A DNA stretch of 64,000 nt from Scortum barcoo (taxonomy: Eukaryota > Chordata > Actinopteri > Centrarchiformes > Terapontidae): the NCBI GenBank assembly GCA_023238725.1, contig CM041538.1, positions 13,328,880 to 13,392,879 on the forward strand. The letters run 5' to 3'. Shown here piece by piece: positions 12,480-25,050 of the stretch. Made by a program: the position numbers and the translations under genes. Below the pieces are notes generated by a model. It did no database searches. It was not told the DNA's origin and was given only the letters and a program-made list of their open reading frames with translations. The stretch's first letter is position 1. Every line of letters begins with the position of its first letter.

Positions 12480-12940
12480 GGGCTCTGGGACAATGTCAGA
12501 GCCTCGGAGCTCGGCGAGTCCTTATCCTATTACCTGTCAATCATGTCCCCCCACAACTCGATTACCCACTATACCTGTGACTTCAATTACCTGCATTGGG
12601 AAGGCAAGGTGTCATAATATTGATTCCATTAATGTCGCACTCAAAATAATGACACTGGGCTGAAGAGTTATGGCCCTCCGGATAAAGGACTAATAAGGAA
12701 GCAGTAATCAAAGGGTGTCAGTGATGAAGTGCATGACATTTGGGACTTGTAAAGTAGGCTGTAGGTGGAAGTCTACAAGTTTGAGAGGATCCAAACAAAA
12801 GGGAGCCCTTAGTGTCTGGATCAGCTGCGTCATCCATCTCACTGTATTGATTGACTTCACTTACAGCTGGCCTTTTAACTGGAAGATGCCACTTGTCATT
12901 TCCTGGTTCTGGGATAATAGGTGTCACACAGACAAAAGGA
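12480..12940. promoter_or_regulatory. Candidate conserved non-coding element with PBX-MEIS site
   Basis: CTGTCAATCA at 12534-12543 is the exact reverse complement of TGATTGACAG, the established PBX-MEIS/PREP composite site. Nearby are TTACCTG strings (about 12530 and 12588), CCATTAATGTCGC near 12627, AGTAATCAAAGGG near 12703 and TATTGATTGAC near 12845. Composition is balanced and free of simple repeats. Regulatory function is inferred from motif clustering. Confidence 0.33.
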
Positions 12941-13694
12941 AAAGCAAGCCAAAATAATGAGCAGTGCCTCTGCTATACAGTGTATGATAATGGTTGATTT
13001 TGTTTTCTGCACGGGTACCATCAAATGTTAAAAGACCAAAACAAAGGAAATAGTTGAAGCTTTATTATACTCTTATTTTCTTTACCTATACTTACTTGGT
13101 ATTTCCATTTTCCTCCTCACAGTAGCTTTCCAAGCTGCTCTAAATCTGGACCAAAAGATTGTCTGGATCACCTGACTATGAACGCCTCTTGCCACATTTT
13201 GTTTATCCAGCTGTGGATCTTCTTCATCAACATCACTATCAGCGATGGCCTTGGAACAGCTGAATACCCAAAAGCAAGTGGTCAAAAAAAAAAGTGGATT
13301 AAGTTACCAAGATTAAACTTTGCCCTCTCCCGTTCCCAGAATAGCATGCAATTAATCATAAGATCCAATGCTTTGTGGAGGGTAAAAGTGGATTTCTTAG
13401 AAACCATCGTAAAGATTTTCAAACAAAGAGGCCCTGAAGTGTGTTCCCAGTGACCCAGTGTTCGGATGGAGTTCGTCTCTGCGGTACAAAGTCCCATTCT
13501 TTTACCACCGATTGGTCTTACCGCAACACTGGAGCAAAGTTTTCTAGTAAATCCTTAGTAAAAAGGTGTGTTCTTATCTCAAAGGCATCTGCCGGCCAGC
13601 CGGTGCGGAGACACGGTCCTTCAAACAAAACTGCAACATATTTAAACATTTACTGGCAGTGGAGGAAAAGTGGTGGTAGGGGCTGGAGAGGTGT

Positions 13695-13706
13695 GGGGGG
13701 GGGGGG
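13695..13706 (+). repeat. G12 homopolymer
   Basis: Twelve consecutive G in a G-rich context (13670-13712). Long G-runs are uncommon in this AT-rich window and can adopt quadruplex forms. Confidence 0.85.
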
Positions 13707-16211
13707 TGGAAGTTAAATGCTGCAATAGCTGTTTCATGCCAGAATAGTTTTAGGGCGCCAGCGGCTAAATCAGTTTACAAGTCGATGCATTAGAAAAACA
13801 CTGATGAAAACATAATCAAAAACATAGGGCTAACACGGCATGCCAGCGAGGCGACACACAAATCAGGGGAGAGCAGATAAGAGGGAGGAGGAGGCCAGGA
13901 GGGCGGCTTGCAGACAAATAGCCGTCACATTTTTTGAGAGACACACTGAATACTTTTAGGCCAGACGGCGCAATTATATAGCACTTGTCATAAAAGGCCC
14001 GGGGTTTACAGGTCAGGAATGCTCTGTTGTGATTTTCCTGTTGTGGTGTGAGGAAGTGGAGCCAAAGACCCGTCTGGCTCTGGACCGGCTCGATCTAGGC
14101 CTCCAGGCAGGTGTTTTATATGCCATGTTCCTCTGTGTGCGTGTATGTCCAACAGCGCGCGTGTACCTCAGAGAGATTAGCTGGACTTTTTTCGCGCTGC
14201 AAGAGCGGAGGAGAAAATGAAAGAGAACTCATTCACTCGTTCATCTATTAAACATTTTGTATTTCCGCACACATTCTTTGCAGAGTTTTCAGCAGTGACA
14301 TGCTGTGCGGTTCAAACCAGTGTTTCCTCTGGCAGAGCACACATCTCAGCCCAAAACAGAAGACTTCACATTTTCAGACAATAAAAGGACAGAGTTATTA
14401 GTCTTCTGGTATCAAGCTGAGAAGTAGGACAGACTGAAAAATCTCTCAAGATATGACAAGACAATGTGGCGCTCGTGCTGCCCAGAATTACAGAACAAAC
14501 TTCGACTCAAGTAGTCTTTCCATTACTAGAATGTGTATTCAGCCGTTTGACCCCTGCTCAAAATAACCTGCTGCGTCCAAAAATTATTTACTCCTTTTAA
14601 ATATAGCCCGAGACCTCAATTAAGTCTGCTCGCCACCTTTCTGTTGGGGCTAAATGGATTTACTTCTTCCAACAAATTGCTTCTCCCGCAGTGTGCTGGA
14701 GGACAGTCATTGTGAGTGGTTGTAAGCTCGTCCCCTTTTCTGGTGTTTCTGGGAAACCAACAAGCAATCCAGATGCCTCTTTCAGAGATTAAATGCATTT
14801 TTTAAATACTTTATCTCAACCCTGGCTGTTTGTTGGATGTGATAGCCACTTCTTGTAAAAATGCCCCGTGAGAAAACGTTAACCTAGCCACCCCCTTCTT
14901 TTTTACTTCATTTTTTAAAGCAATTTGTTTAGCTCATCACGCCTTATTTCAGTCATTACGGGCAAATAAGTACTTAACCGTTTCTCAATGCATATCCACA
15001 TTTGAACTAGTTACTCCCTTTAACTAACAACATATGTCATTTATGAGGGCATGAATACATATAATTGAGCTCACATTTCAAATTGTCTCTGTGCCAAGCC
15101 TGCAAGCTGCTGCTACACTGCTGCGTTAGCGGCTGTTACAAGCAAATCCAAGACTACACCAAAAGCATTCTTCTCTCTAACAAAGTCAGCTATTGCAGCA
15201 CAGCTTTAGATCAATTATTTGTGTCACTTTATAGAGAAAACATACACATATTACACAGTATGTGGCTTATTTCAAAGTCTACAGGATCTGAAAATGAAAT
15301 GGGATCGTTTACAAGCTCGGGGAATCAGGACCACATATCGCACATACTGCAGTAACTCCAGACAGTATAGAGAGAGGAATGACTTTCCAACTTGAAAAGG
15401 AATATTTCATTGTACAGAGACTTTGCATTTGTGAGAAAATGATTGCTCAAGGCTATAGTTTCCAATAAAGGCTACTTTTCAGTCTCACTTTTATTATCCA
15501 GACACTCTACAGTGTTTTAAAGTGACAAGTTTTAAAACGCAACTCTATGGATCTATTGAATTAAATGAAAAAAAGAAAAAAGGAATGGTGCGATGTAATG
15601 GCAACAGAAATTTAAAACATACTTCAATCTGAACCCTACTTCTGGATAATTATCAGTATCAGTAAATTCTGATCAAAATCTGGTTAATTTTCATGCTACA
15701 GAGCTACTCATGCGTTGCTCTCTGGGCAGATTTTCAAATTAAGTCCTAATGGACGAAAGACACTTCATCCACTTTGAAAGCCTATGAAGCATGTCTTTTT
15801 CAACAGAGATAGATAATAACTGGAAAACACGCTCACTTATATTTCTTTCCAATCATTTTTAGACATCATCTGACATTGTTTATTTTAACCTCCAACATAA
15901 AGGCAACCACATACCGTGAGTGCACATGTTGGCATGAAACTAGTTACAGCTTGGAAATACAGTTTAATCATTAGAATAGCCGAAATTTTTCTTAAGTGGA
16001 CAGTAAATCCTAAAATACTGTAAATATAGGCATTTCTGCAGACCAAAGTCTTTGGACAAACCACTGAGTAGTCAAACATAGAATAAATGGACTGTGGAAT
16101 ATCCCTAATAGGATCCAAGTCAAAAATATCCAGGGCTCTGCTTTAAAGAAATAAGTATAAAAAGATTGAATGAGTGAATGAAGTGGTGAATTAAAGTCAT
16201 TTACTGTCACA
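13707..16211. other. Unique non-coding sequence
   Basis: Contains a purine-rich patch (13865-13900), a GT/CG-rich patch (about 14128-14165) and AT-rich remainder. The largest frame is 96 codons (15065-15355, plus) with no motif. Nothing else supported. Confidence 0.35.
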
Positions 16212-16236
16212 AGCTGTGATTTTTAGAATCACAGCT
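16212..16236. repeat. Perfect 10-bp hairpin
   Basis: AGCTGTGATT (16212-16221) and AATCACAGCT (16227-16236) are exact reverse complements around a 5-nt TTTAG loop. This is the longest uninterrupted small hairpin that I found. It stops abruptly at both ends, so a microRNA precursor is not supported. Confidence 0.6.
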
Positions 16237-16820
16237 CGAAAATCACATTGAAATGGCAAGTGTAACCGTAGCCTAACATTATCTTTGGCCAGAGAAATTC
16301 AGACCATCTCTCTGTGGCTTTCTACTGTAGGCGTTCACTCCACATCGATTGGCTTTATTCTCCTTTCCCCTCTACTTCCCCATCTGCAATTCTGATTCCA
16401 CCGCTGTGCAGCCAAGGGTGTCCGCTCCAATACCTGACAGGCCCGCTGGACGTGCGCAGGTAGCCTCTCCGAGCCGCAGAGAGTGACGGATGGCCAACAT
16501 ACCACACCGGTTGGGTTGCTCATGTTTAATTCTGATTGCAACCTTTTTCCCAGCCAGTCATCCAGCTGCTCCAGCCCAGGTCCCAGTCTGCGGCACCCAG
16601 GGGAGCTGGAGAGAGCTGTAGTTCTGAGCGGGGGCCCTCTCTGTCCATCACCTTCAGCATTTGCCTCGGCGGAACATTCAATTTATTTTATAGCACCACT
16701 CCACTTGATGGCACTGACCTCCCAGATCCCTCAGAGAGTAATGAGATGGCTACGCTGATGTCAGTGTCAGTGTTGACTGGGAAGACCAACCACCCAGCGG
16801 GGATCTTCAGGAGAGGGGCC

Positions 16821-16843
16821 TTGCAATAAAAAAAAAAAAAAAG
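16821..16843 (+). repeat. AATAAA followed by poly(A)
   Basis: TTGCAATAAA runs into 16 A (16828-16843). A polyadenylation-like hexamer running straight into an A-run can mark the 3' end of a retroposed transcript, but I recognise no body upstream and see no target-site duplication. It may be a simple A-run. Confidence 0.4.
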
Positions 16844-18610
16844 GGAGGAAAGGGGATTCATTTTGGTTGGATCGTGTTCTGATTTCAAAGGAAGCTCTTC
16901 TCAAACCCCGCTGTGCCTGACTGTAGCACTGTCCCCTCACTGATGGGCATGTGTGATTGGTTTGTCACGGATGGGATTCATCATGAAATCTAAATACAAG
17001 GAAGGGGTTGCAATCAGATGGTGAGGGTCTCACATGATGATCCAGAATTGACTGAGAATGTCACAGCAGAGAGCAGAACTGTCAGCAAAGAGGTCACATT
17101 TCAATTTGAAGAGTGCCATACTGTGGCCAGAACAAGGAAATACATCTTGAATTTGGCTGAGACGTGGTAAGAAAGAGTTCTTTGTCTGTGGGGGTTGAAT
17201 AGTGATGAGCATACGTTATCATCCGGTGACCCCACAGGCTACGGTTCCTGTGCCAAAACTGCAAAAAAAAACACATTAAAACCTCGCAGCATTTGGAACA
17301 TTTGGATGCTTCCCTAAGTCACACTGGCAGCCACATCTGCAAGCATCATTTCGGACTCCCATGCTCATATCATGGTCTTCATTATGACCGTCCATTATGC
17401 AAACCATTGAGGAATTACTGAACATCTGAGGAGCTAAAAATAAGATTGTCACAAAAAGCAGAAAAGCAGAACATCTTCCCACAAATAAATTAAAAGCAAA
17501 TTACAGAAACTGTAAAAAACAAAATTTGGTGACCAGAGTTTACCATCTGCTTTTTTAGACAAATGGATGAAATTCAGGATATTATATTTTTCCCCAAAGG
17601 ATACATAACATTTTCACTTTAAAGCCTTTTCTTCTCTTTAATTCCACCTACAAGGCCCAGACTACAGATGTAATAGTAATCAAAATGAAACCTAATCAGC
17701 TTGATGCTAATTTCTGTTTGGTGGCTCCGCTCCAGACGTAGCTTAAAAGACCCAGTCAGAAAACTAGTGTTGTTTCAGAAGCTTTTACACTTTTCAAAAA
17801 GATACAATCAAAAAATAACATTACTTGTTTTTCTTATTCTGAGTGGTGGAGTGTGGCCTAAATCTTGAATTCAATATCAGCATTAGTTGAATGAAAGAAA
17901 AATACAGGTGCAATTTGCCTCATATCTTCAAGCCTAAGCATACATGTATATCTCGTGACAGGTGTCAGATATTATCAGTTTTTGTGTAATAAGTCCTGAC
18001 GCTTAACAACACTTAACAACGACAGCTGCCCTCAAATGCAATCAGGTTGATTGCCATCATGCTGTGTGTCTTACGTTTAGTTGAGGGCCTCATATGGCAC
18101 ATCACCACTGTTAGGGAATATTTAGGTAAATGGGATCTCTTAATTTGACCTGGCCTGTATGAAAATCCATCTATCTGAATGCACAAAATGGGCAGCAGTC
18201 ATTGGTGCACCACAGACGGAGCACCAGTCTATGGCAGGGTTCAGTGCTGAACAAAGGAACCATGAATAAATGTGTAATTTAGGCAAAGTTAGTAGTACAC
18301 TGTACACTGTGTGCTTTCCTACATAAAATAACCAGAACAAAGGCATTTGAACAGTTCTGCCGCTGCCAAAGCTTCGTCTTTACTGCTGCCCTGTTTTCAT
18401 TGTTTGTTGCTAACATCACACAGACAGATAACTCAGCTCTTCCCTCTAAGGACACTGAGCGGGAATCAGGCCAGTTTAATGACATCACCCAAAACTGGCA
18501 CTGAAGTCATCTATTGAAAATAAATAAAGTTTTCCAGAATCATACACAAAGACTTTTATTATCTAAAAGTGACCAAAATCAAATCGAGGCATATGGGGAA
18601 ATCTGTTTAA

Positions 18611-18611
<1 letters not shown>
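16844..18611. other. AT-rich unique sequence
   Basis: No recognised repeat. Small features include an imperfect tandem CTTAACAACA pair at about 18002-18021 and a doubled TACACTG at about 18296-18309. Frames are 69 codons or shorter. Confidence 0.35.

Positions 18612-18642
<31 letters not shown>
18612..18642. repeat. (CA)n microsatellite
   Basis: Uninterrupted CA dinucleotide repeat of about 15 units. Confidence 0.95.
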
Positions 18643-18645
<3 letters not shown>

Positions 18646-18937
18646 TACCACTGTAGAAAGATATAAACCCAGCCATTTAATATGTTGAGATACATATTAC
18701 TGCTCCCTTGCTCTTTCCACTCTTCTTTCACTTGTGCGCCCACAGCCAAATTCCTTCCTGTCCCGCTGATTAACTCAAACATTAATCAGACTTTCAGGTG
18801 ATTGCTATAAACAGTATTGGTAGTCCATGTGGCCTCGGTGTCAACGCGTCTCCATGTGTTTATGTGCCCGGGCGTCTATCCGCACCACCTGCTAATTAGC
18901 ATCCCACCAGCATACTACAGAGCAACCTGATTCCACC

Positions 18938-19190
18938 AGGAGGAAGGCAAGGAGGGAAAGTTTGGAGGCACAAAGTGAAGAGGTGGTTAGTGGGAGAGAA
19001 GCTCGAAGCCTGAAAGGGAGGAAGTGAAAAGGAAATTGGAGGGAGGAAATTAAGGCAGTGACAGAGAAAGTAAAAGAGTTTTGCAAGAGGAAGTGGCTGA
19101 GAGCATGGAAGATGGATGGAGGAAGAGGTATTTGGCAGAGCCAGGAGTCCTTGAAGATGAGAAACAGAGAGTATGACAGCCAGGGAGGGT
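18938..19190 (+). repeat. Long purine-rich strand-asymmetric tract
   Basis: About 250 bp with a strong excess of A and G on the plus strand, built from GGAGG, GAAGTG, GGAAA and AGAG modules without a fixed period. The three overlapping minus-strand frames here (69-131 codons) are Ser/Pro/Phe/Leu-rich, as reversed purine DNA predicts, and are not taken as genes. Confidence 0.6.
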
Positions 19191-20459
19191 GAGGACAGCT
19201 GTGTCTTTTTGATGGCACAGGCTAACGCTTGGGTCCTGTCTATCTTGAATGAATACCATGCATTTTGCTCCTGTGAATTTCTAAATAACACTTTTCCTCT
19301 CCGACAGCCTCTGGAGAGAAAAGTAGCCTTCCCCAGGGTTGGTATTAAGAGAGTGACAGTCGGGGTGTGTTTTTTTGGAAGAAAGAAAAAAAATTAAATG
19401 ACAAACTCAGTTGGGCTCTTGAATCTCAATGATTCTCTTTGGCTCTCTCAAACGTAACTTCCTGACAGCACTGAGCCCTCAGCCCAGTCCCAGGCAGTCC
19501 TTCAGGCTTACTGCACAGGAATGCAGAGCAGACTGACACAGTTATAAATAACTCATCCTCTCCTGCACTTGTGGCAATTAAACACCATTTGAAGTCTTTA
19601 AAGTCGGTGCACAAGAGCCAGCAGAATTACCTTCTTTTATCAACGTGATATTGTTTGGGTTCAAAGCCTGCTGCTCACAGTTTCCACAGATGCAGCCTCT
19701 GATGCAGTGTTTCTCCTGATTGTGTGCAGCACGGCCCGGAGCCCGCGTGATAAGGATCATGCTCATTGAGACAATTTAATGCTATTTCTTGGAAATTTCT
19801 CTCCTCCGATTGATCCCTTTGAACTGGTTAAATTAGCACGGAAACACTATTTTCCACTCCATTCCCCAAAATAAATGAATAAATACATACAACTTGCTCA
19901 GTCTGTTGATAGATAAAAGCACCATATGGAGGTCTGGAAAAATATCTCAGGGGGAAAGTGGGAGAAAACCTCCAAATAAGGGCTTGGTATAATGAAGCAA
20001 AGGGGAAAACAGTGTTTTCATTATTCATGATTTGATGACTGATAAATACAAATCACCATAATCTGAGCCTGTGTTGTTTTCCTTCACTACAACATTCACT
20101 ATAATGATATCATTTCTGTGTTTTTACACCCAGAAACTCCCTGTAACAGAGGTGGTCTGGGCGTCTTAAGAAAATGTCTTGTGGACTGCCGTTGGGAGGG
20201 CTCTGATTTACGAAGATGTGCTAATATTATTCCCCACCTTCCAGGCTTCTCCTGTGCTGGCCGCCCTTATTATTAGATTAGTTCCTTTCTTTTCCCTAAA
20301 AGACACGTCCGAGACAGCATCTGGAAGCCATAGCTGTGGCTACCAAGAGCTCTAAAAACCAGGGCAGGGACTGCAGCAGGGGTATCGTAATGGAAGGGCA
20401 TTTATGCGTCTGGTAGGACAGGAAGCTGCCACTGTGGGCAAACCTGAGAGATCAGCGTC
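19191..20459. other. Unique non-coding sequence
   Basis: Mixed composition. Two stretches (about 19420-19760 and 20230-20450) are GC-richer and repeat-free and could be conserved, but without a clear motif cluster I do not call them. Confidence 0.35.
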
Positions 20460-20473
20460 TTTTTTTTTTTTTT
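20460..20473. repeat. Poly(T) run, 14 nt
   Basis: T homopolymer followed by GAAAATGAAAATGA. Simple repeat. Confidence 0.8.
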
Positions 20474-22202
20474 GAAAATGAAAATGACTCCTGTCAGCAT
20501 CCAATTTGTTCCACCAGTAGAGTTTAATCTAATTTTACACACTTTAAACACTTGATTAATTTAATAACTTGCTAAAATAAAATAACAGGGGGAAAAAGGC
20601 AGATTGACACATTATCAGACTATTTCTGTGTGATCGTGCACAAGATTACATAGTATATTGTATCTCTGGCTTTTTAGTGATGTTCTGTTGAAAAAAGCTG
20701 CTCTAAGGATCTTCACCTTAAGCACCCTGTATCTGAGCGCAGCTTTTCAGTGGTCAGCAGCAGCAGGAGACTGCAGAGTGCTGAGCAGCTCTCAGGCACA
20801 ATTAGCTAAAAATTCATGTAATCGCCCTCTTTCCTTTCCATTATTCACTTCCTTCCATGGCTGTGAATCCCTTTGTCAACTTATGTGATTAAAAAAGCCC
20901 ACCATCTTGAGGCAGATCATCAGAGAAAAAAGATGGAAGCTGCGTTTCCTTTTCCTGCGGTCCAACTGTTAGCAGAGCAGCCAGTGAGTGAGCAGCAAGA
21001 GATTAGTACTTGTCTTGCAAATACTTTCCCTAACCGAGCTCTTAAAGCCACAGTGTAAACACGCCATCGACTCCATCCAGTGAGTTATGCTAATTACAGA
21101 TAAGGCTGGAGTGGCTCATAGTTAATACCAGGTGGATAAGGATATGGTTGGAGATAGAGGAAATAAATACGGTGACTTTTTTCTTAGTCCTTAAACAACT
21201 TGAATAGCAGTTAAGTGGGCAAAGATGACTAAAGACTGAAGAGCACTGGGGTTGACCAAAATTGATGAGGGGAAGAGTTGAAAAGAACATGTTCCCATGT
21301 AGCCAAGGACTTTATTAACTGGCCTACTGGATGATGTAATAATATTTAAGCTGTTTATTTGCCCAGCTTTGCTTCAATAAACGTAACTGTCATTAGTTCC
21401 TGAACAGAGGCAACTGCAAAAACACGGCTTTAATGAGGCTGAGTGGAGGAAAGCCAAAAAGTGAAGTTTTCAGCCCTTTAAAGCTTGAAAAGAACTTGGG
21501 TCCAGACTGTAAGAAAAGTGCTCCACCTCGATCAAAGTGGTGAGATAAGCAGGGCAGATTAATACTTAAGGGAGCAGAGCTTAATATACTACAAGCGTGA
21601 ACAAGTCGCTCTCCCACACACAACAAGCTCTCTAGTATTTTGCTCACTAATGGAGTGTTTTCAATGAGTGCAAGGGGGAAATAAGAGCTGAATTTAGCTT
21701 AGTGTGTCAAATTACCCACACCCTTCTCTTTGTTTCACCTCAAAACCGACTGCATCAAAGATGTCTGAGACTAAGTGCCAGAAAAGCGCCTTTGGATTGT
21801 GCTTTATAGGCAAGATCTGTTCAAAATGTGCAACTACACCAAAGAGGATCCATAAGAGAGCGAAGGTTTACAGGCTGAGATCGCCCAACAGTCACTAAAT
21901 GAATATTGCTTTTGACCAGCCATAAGCATGTCCTGCACATGAAATACAATCGCTCGAATTCTGTTGATACTGACAGATTACAAGAAATACATTACAGACC
22001 TCAGTCATGTCTCTAAATGCTCTATTTGACTGATGAGGCCAGAGGAATGTATGTATCTTCAAATAAAAAAGATGCAAAAATAGTACAATATATTTCCTTC
22101 CCATCGTGAGCACAGCAATAAAATCTAAAGCCTTTAAACAATGGCCAACACAACATGCAAGCTGCAGAGTCACATCAAAGGCATCGGCAGAGAGACCTTT
22201 GG

Positions 22203-22205
<3 letters not shown>
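20474..22205. other. Unique non-coding sequence
   Basis: About 1.7 kb without a recognised repeat or motif cluster. Frames reach 92 codons (21895-22173, minus) and have no domain. Confidence 0.35.

Positions 22206-22286
<81 letters not shown>
22206..22286. repeat. (GATA)n microsatellite, about 20 units
   Basis: Uninterrupted GATA/TAGA tetranucleotide repeat. It abuts the retrotransposon-like sequence at 22287, consistent with a (TATC)n 3' tail read on the minus strand. Confidence 0.95.
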
Positions 22287-22316
22287 TACTTTATTAATCC
22301 CAAGCTGGGAAATTAC
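22287..22316 (-). mobile_element. 3' end of a fish non-LTR retrotransposon (severely 5'-truncated)
   Basis: Read on the minus strand this segment is AATTTCCCAGCTTGGGATTAATAAAGTATA followed by (TCTA)n in pieces: AATTTCCC, a short CAGCTTGGG palindrome, ATTAATAAAGTA, then the tetranucleotide tail. This matches the fish LINE 3' terminus that I recall as AATTTCCCC..GGGGATCAATAAAGTATCTATC, Rex1-like from memory. Nothing upstream on the minus strand resembles reverse transcriptase, so only the tail remains. Confidence 0.6.
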
Positions 22317-22829
22317 CAGACTCTGCAATGACGTGGAATGCCTCTTTTATGAAATGGTCTCAGCTCATCATCTTGTGCAAGTCAAGGTCAATGCTCCCAA
22401 ACAGTTTGGAGCGACAGTACAGTCCCTACAACCGGTGGACGGTGCTGCGTAATGCCATCAGTAACATCTTTGTGAAAATCCCCCTTAAATGGTCTGTTGG
22501 GATCTTAACAGCTGGCTAATTGACAGCACTCCCGCATATGGCTGACACCGGTTTCATCCTCACAGAGCCACGGGGTCACCTCACGTGTGCCGTGGGGACA
22601 GGGACATTATGGTCCTGCGAGATAGCACGGAGTGCAGGAATGAAATTCACATGCATGAACACGTGCGCAGAGACCTCCATCTCTTCGTTCCACCTGTTCA
22701 CGTCTGAAACTCAAATTAATTTCACATTTAGAGCTGAATGAAAAATGACACATAAATTACTCTGAAGTTTGAAACGTTTTGACAATGCTGTTATCCATAC
22801 ATGGTGTCTTTTAACTCTTTTATCTCTTT

Positions 22830-23000
22830 ATTACTACTTCAGTACTACTAGTATAACTACTACAGGTACTACCACTACTATTACCAGCTGCTGCATCACT
22901 TATACTTACAATAATACTGCTAGTACTGTTTGTACTCCTTATATTGCTACAGCCAGTAGCTATTGCTCCTACCGTAGCTGCTTCTTCTACTTCTACCAGG
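22830..23000 (+). repeat. Degenerate (TAC)n/(CTA)n trinucleotide tract
   Basis: TAC, ACT and CTA triplets recur in phase (TACTACTTCAGTACTACTAG, ACTACTACAGGTACTACC) with many substitutions for about 170 bp. The 78-codon frame at 22769-23005 is Thr/Tyr/Ser-rich for this reason. An old decayed microsatellite. Confidence 0.6.
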
Positions 23001-23517
23001 GCTGAGTCATCCCTTCATTCCTTTTGACCCATGCTGTTGTATTTTTCAGTCTATTCTGTTATACAGCTTCCAGTACAGGAAATAAAAAAGTTTTCTGGAG
23101 ATTCTTCTTCAGGAGGTTTGTCATGACAGAACATGGATGGTGGCGCCAGTGACAAAACCAGTCACTCTCCCCTGAGACAAGAGTCTTTCTTTTTGCTCTG
23201 CTCTTCTCTGTTGTCCCATTAATTCGCACCGCCAGGATGGCAAACGAATGCCTAGATTAAGAAAATAAGCGTTCACTGATGTGCCGCTCCTGACGCATTT
23301 TCTCCAGACAATAACTCCGAACACTGAGCAGATTCATGAATGGGTGATTTTGGTTTTGAAGGTGCATTGTTAAATGGCTTGTTTGTTGGTGTGTGCATTC
23401 TTCCTGGTTCTAAACCAGTTTGAAGAAAAAAAACAGAGAAGTCTTAATAATTAAATTAATTTGCATAAAAATGGGATGATGTTGCAGCTGCATAAAAACA
23501 AACACTTCAAAAGGTCG

Positions 23518-23542
23518 TTATTTATTTATTTATTTATTTTTT
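23518..23542. repeat. (TTTA)n short tandem repeat
   Basis: Five consecutive TTTA-type units ending in T6. Confidence 0.85.
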
Positions 23543-25050
23543 AAAGACTAGGTATGCCGCTCTTGCCATGTATGAGAACAATTAAAAGTGGAGCATGACA
23601 TGAAATAGAAACAAAAGCATGCAAGTATTGCTAAATGTTAATTAAAATTTCTATCTACCCGCAGTCGTTCTGGCAACAATAGCAACAAAGTGGTTCCGGG
23701 TCCAGTTTATGGTTTCCTTAATTGATTGCAGTGTTTGAAGTCAGCATTGAAAAACAGGATAAATTTAATTGCACAAGTTTTCATTTAAACAAAATAAGAA
23801 TAAATGCATGTTTGATACACTTGCTAGGTGGAGCAATTCCCAGTCTGTTCATGGAATTAGAAATAGCATGACAGCTAATCACTGGCTTTTCATTGGTAAT
23901 TCCCTCTTGAATGGTAATTTTGTTAGAAAAAAAGAGGATACTGGTTTCCATCCAATTGCATGGTTAGCATCACCGGTGTGTGCTGAGCCAAATGGACTGT
24001 GGGATTGATGGTCAGGAAATGAACACACATGCTGAAATCAACCGGCCAGTCACCGCTCTCCCACGATTAAAGCTATTCAGTTTCTCTTTTGGAGCAGCGC
24101 CGGACAAGTGCCGAGGACTGTCTGCCTGTGTGTGTTGAGCTACTGCAGAGTGTATGTATGTTTGTGTGTAAGGTGTGTGCGTGTAACCGCACACGTACGC
24201 GACTGCACATGAGAACATGAGTGGGCTTGTTAGTCCCATACATGGCCCGTACCTGCTCCTCGTACTCTGCGCTGTGGAGCCCTTGAGGTTTAATGGTCTC
24301 CTGCTGGCTGCAGGGTATTCTGTGATTAGCTCTGCACAAAGGAAGATGAAGCGTGACTGTTAAACCGGTGACACAGACAGCTGCAGCCCAGCTGACAGGC
24401 GGCCGGGCCTGACGACCCCTCTCCTCCAGCATTGTTTGTTTGTGTGTGTGCAATATTTGTGTTAGTATCTGTGCACACGCATGCATTGACTGCTGCTTAT
24501 TTGACACTGTTGAGTATCCGCAAGATAAAAGACAATGTGCAGCTTCTCTGCAATCAGTGCTTCCATCAGCAAGACTATCCTCTCAAAGTATAAGCAAACA
24601 GTGGTCTCCTGTGTCAATGTTTTACCAATAGTCATCATTGGTTAGGGTCAAGAAGCCAACATGGTCAGTGCTGTAGTTGTTCTTTTAACCATGATGACAA
24701 AGCTTCCCCTACACAGCGCTTAAATGAATCCAAACCGTTACTCTTCTTAACCAAGCTGATTTAGTACATAAACTTGACCAAACTTAAACTGTAGCGTTCC
24801 AAGTCAAGAAACAGTCACATTCTCATTTCTGTGAAAGTTTTGGAATACATGAACAGTCGATAAGGGAATCAGATCATAAAACATGACACTGAATTACATT
24901 TAGCATATTTTGTTATTTGGTTTGAAGGACTTGTCGACAGTGGAAGACTGAAATCGTACTTAGAGACAAATGAAAAACACAGGCTCTCTGGCTGGTAACT
25001 CTGCAGTGAAGCTGAATGGGAATATTTAAGCGCAGAGCTAGTTGTTATGA
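23543..25050. other. Unique sequence with a TG-rich patch
   Basis: TG-rich patches at about 24120-24185 and 24428-24480 explain the 144-codon minus frame (24073-24507), rich in His and Thr. Nothing else recognised up to the left arm of the inverted repeat. Confidence 0.35.

Noticed and set aside
13082..13285. Acidic minus-strand peptide (SDVDEEDPQLD) resembling a domesticated-transposase linker
   Set aside because: Only 67 codons, no catalytic motif, no neighbouring matching frame. Resemblance too vague.
16212..16236. MicroRNA precursor
   Set aside because: The stem is only 10 bp and does not extend; no known seed recognised.
18892..19291. Overlapping minus-strand frames up to 131 codons
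   Set aside because: Ser/Pro/Leu/Phe richness follows from the purine-rich plus strand; frames overlap in different phases.
22769..23005. Thr/Tyr-rich 78-codon frame resembling a mucin-like repeat
   Set aside because: It is the translation of a decayed TAC/CTA trinucleotide repeat.
24073..24507. 144-codon minus-strand frame rich in His and Thr
   Set aside because: Product composition is dictated by TG/CA-rich low-complexity DNA.
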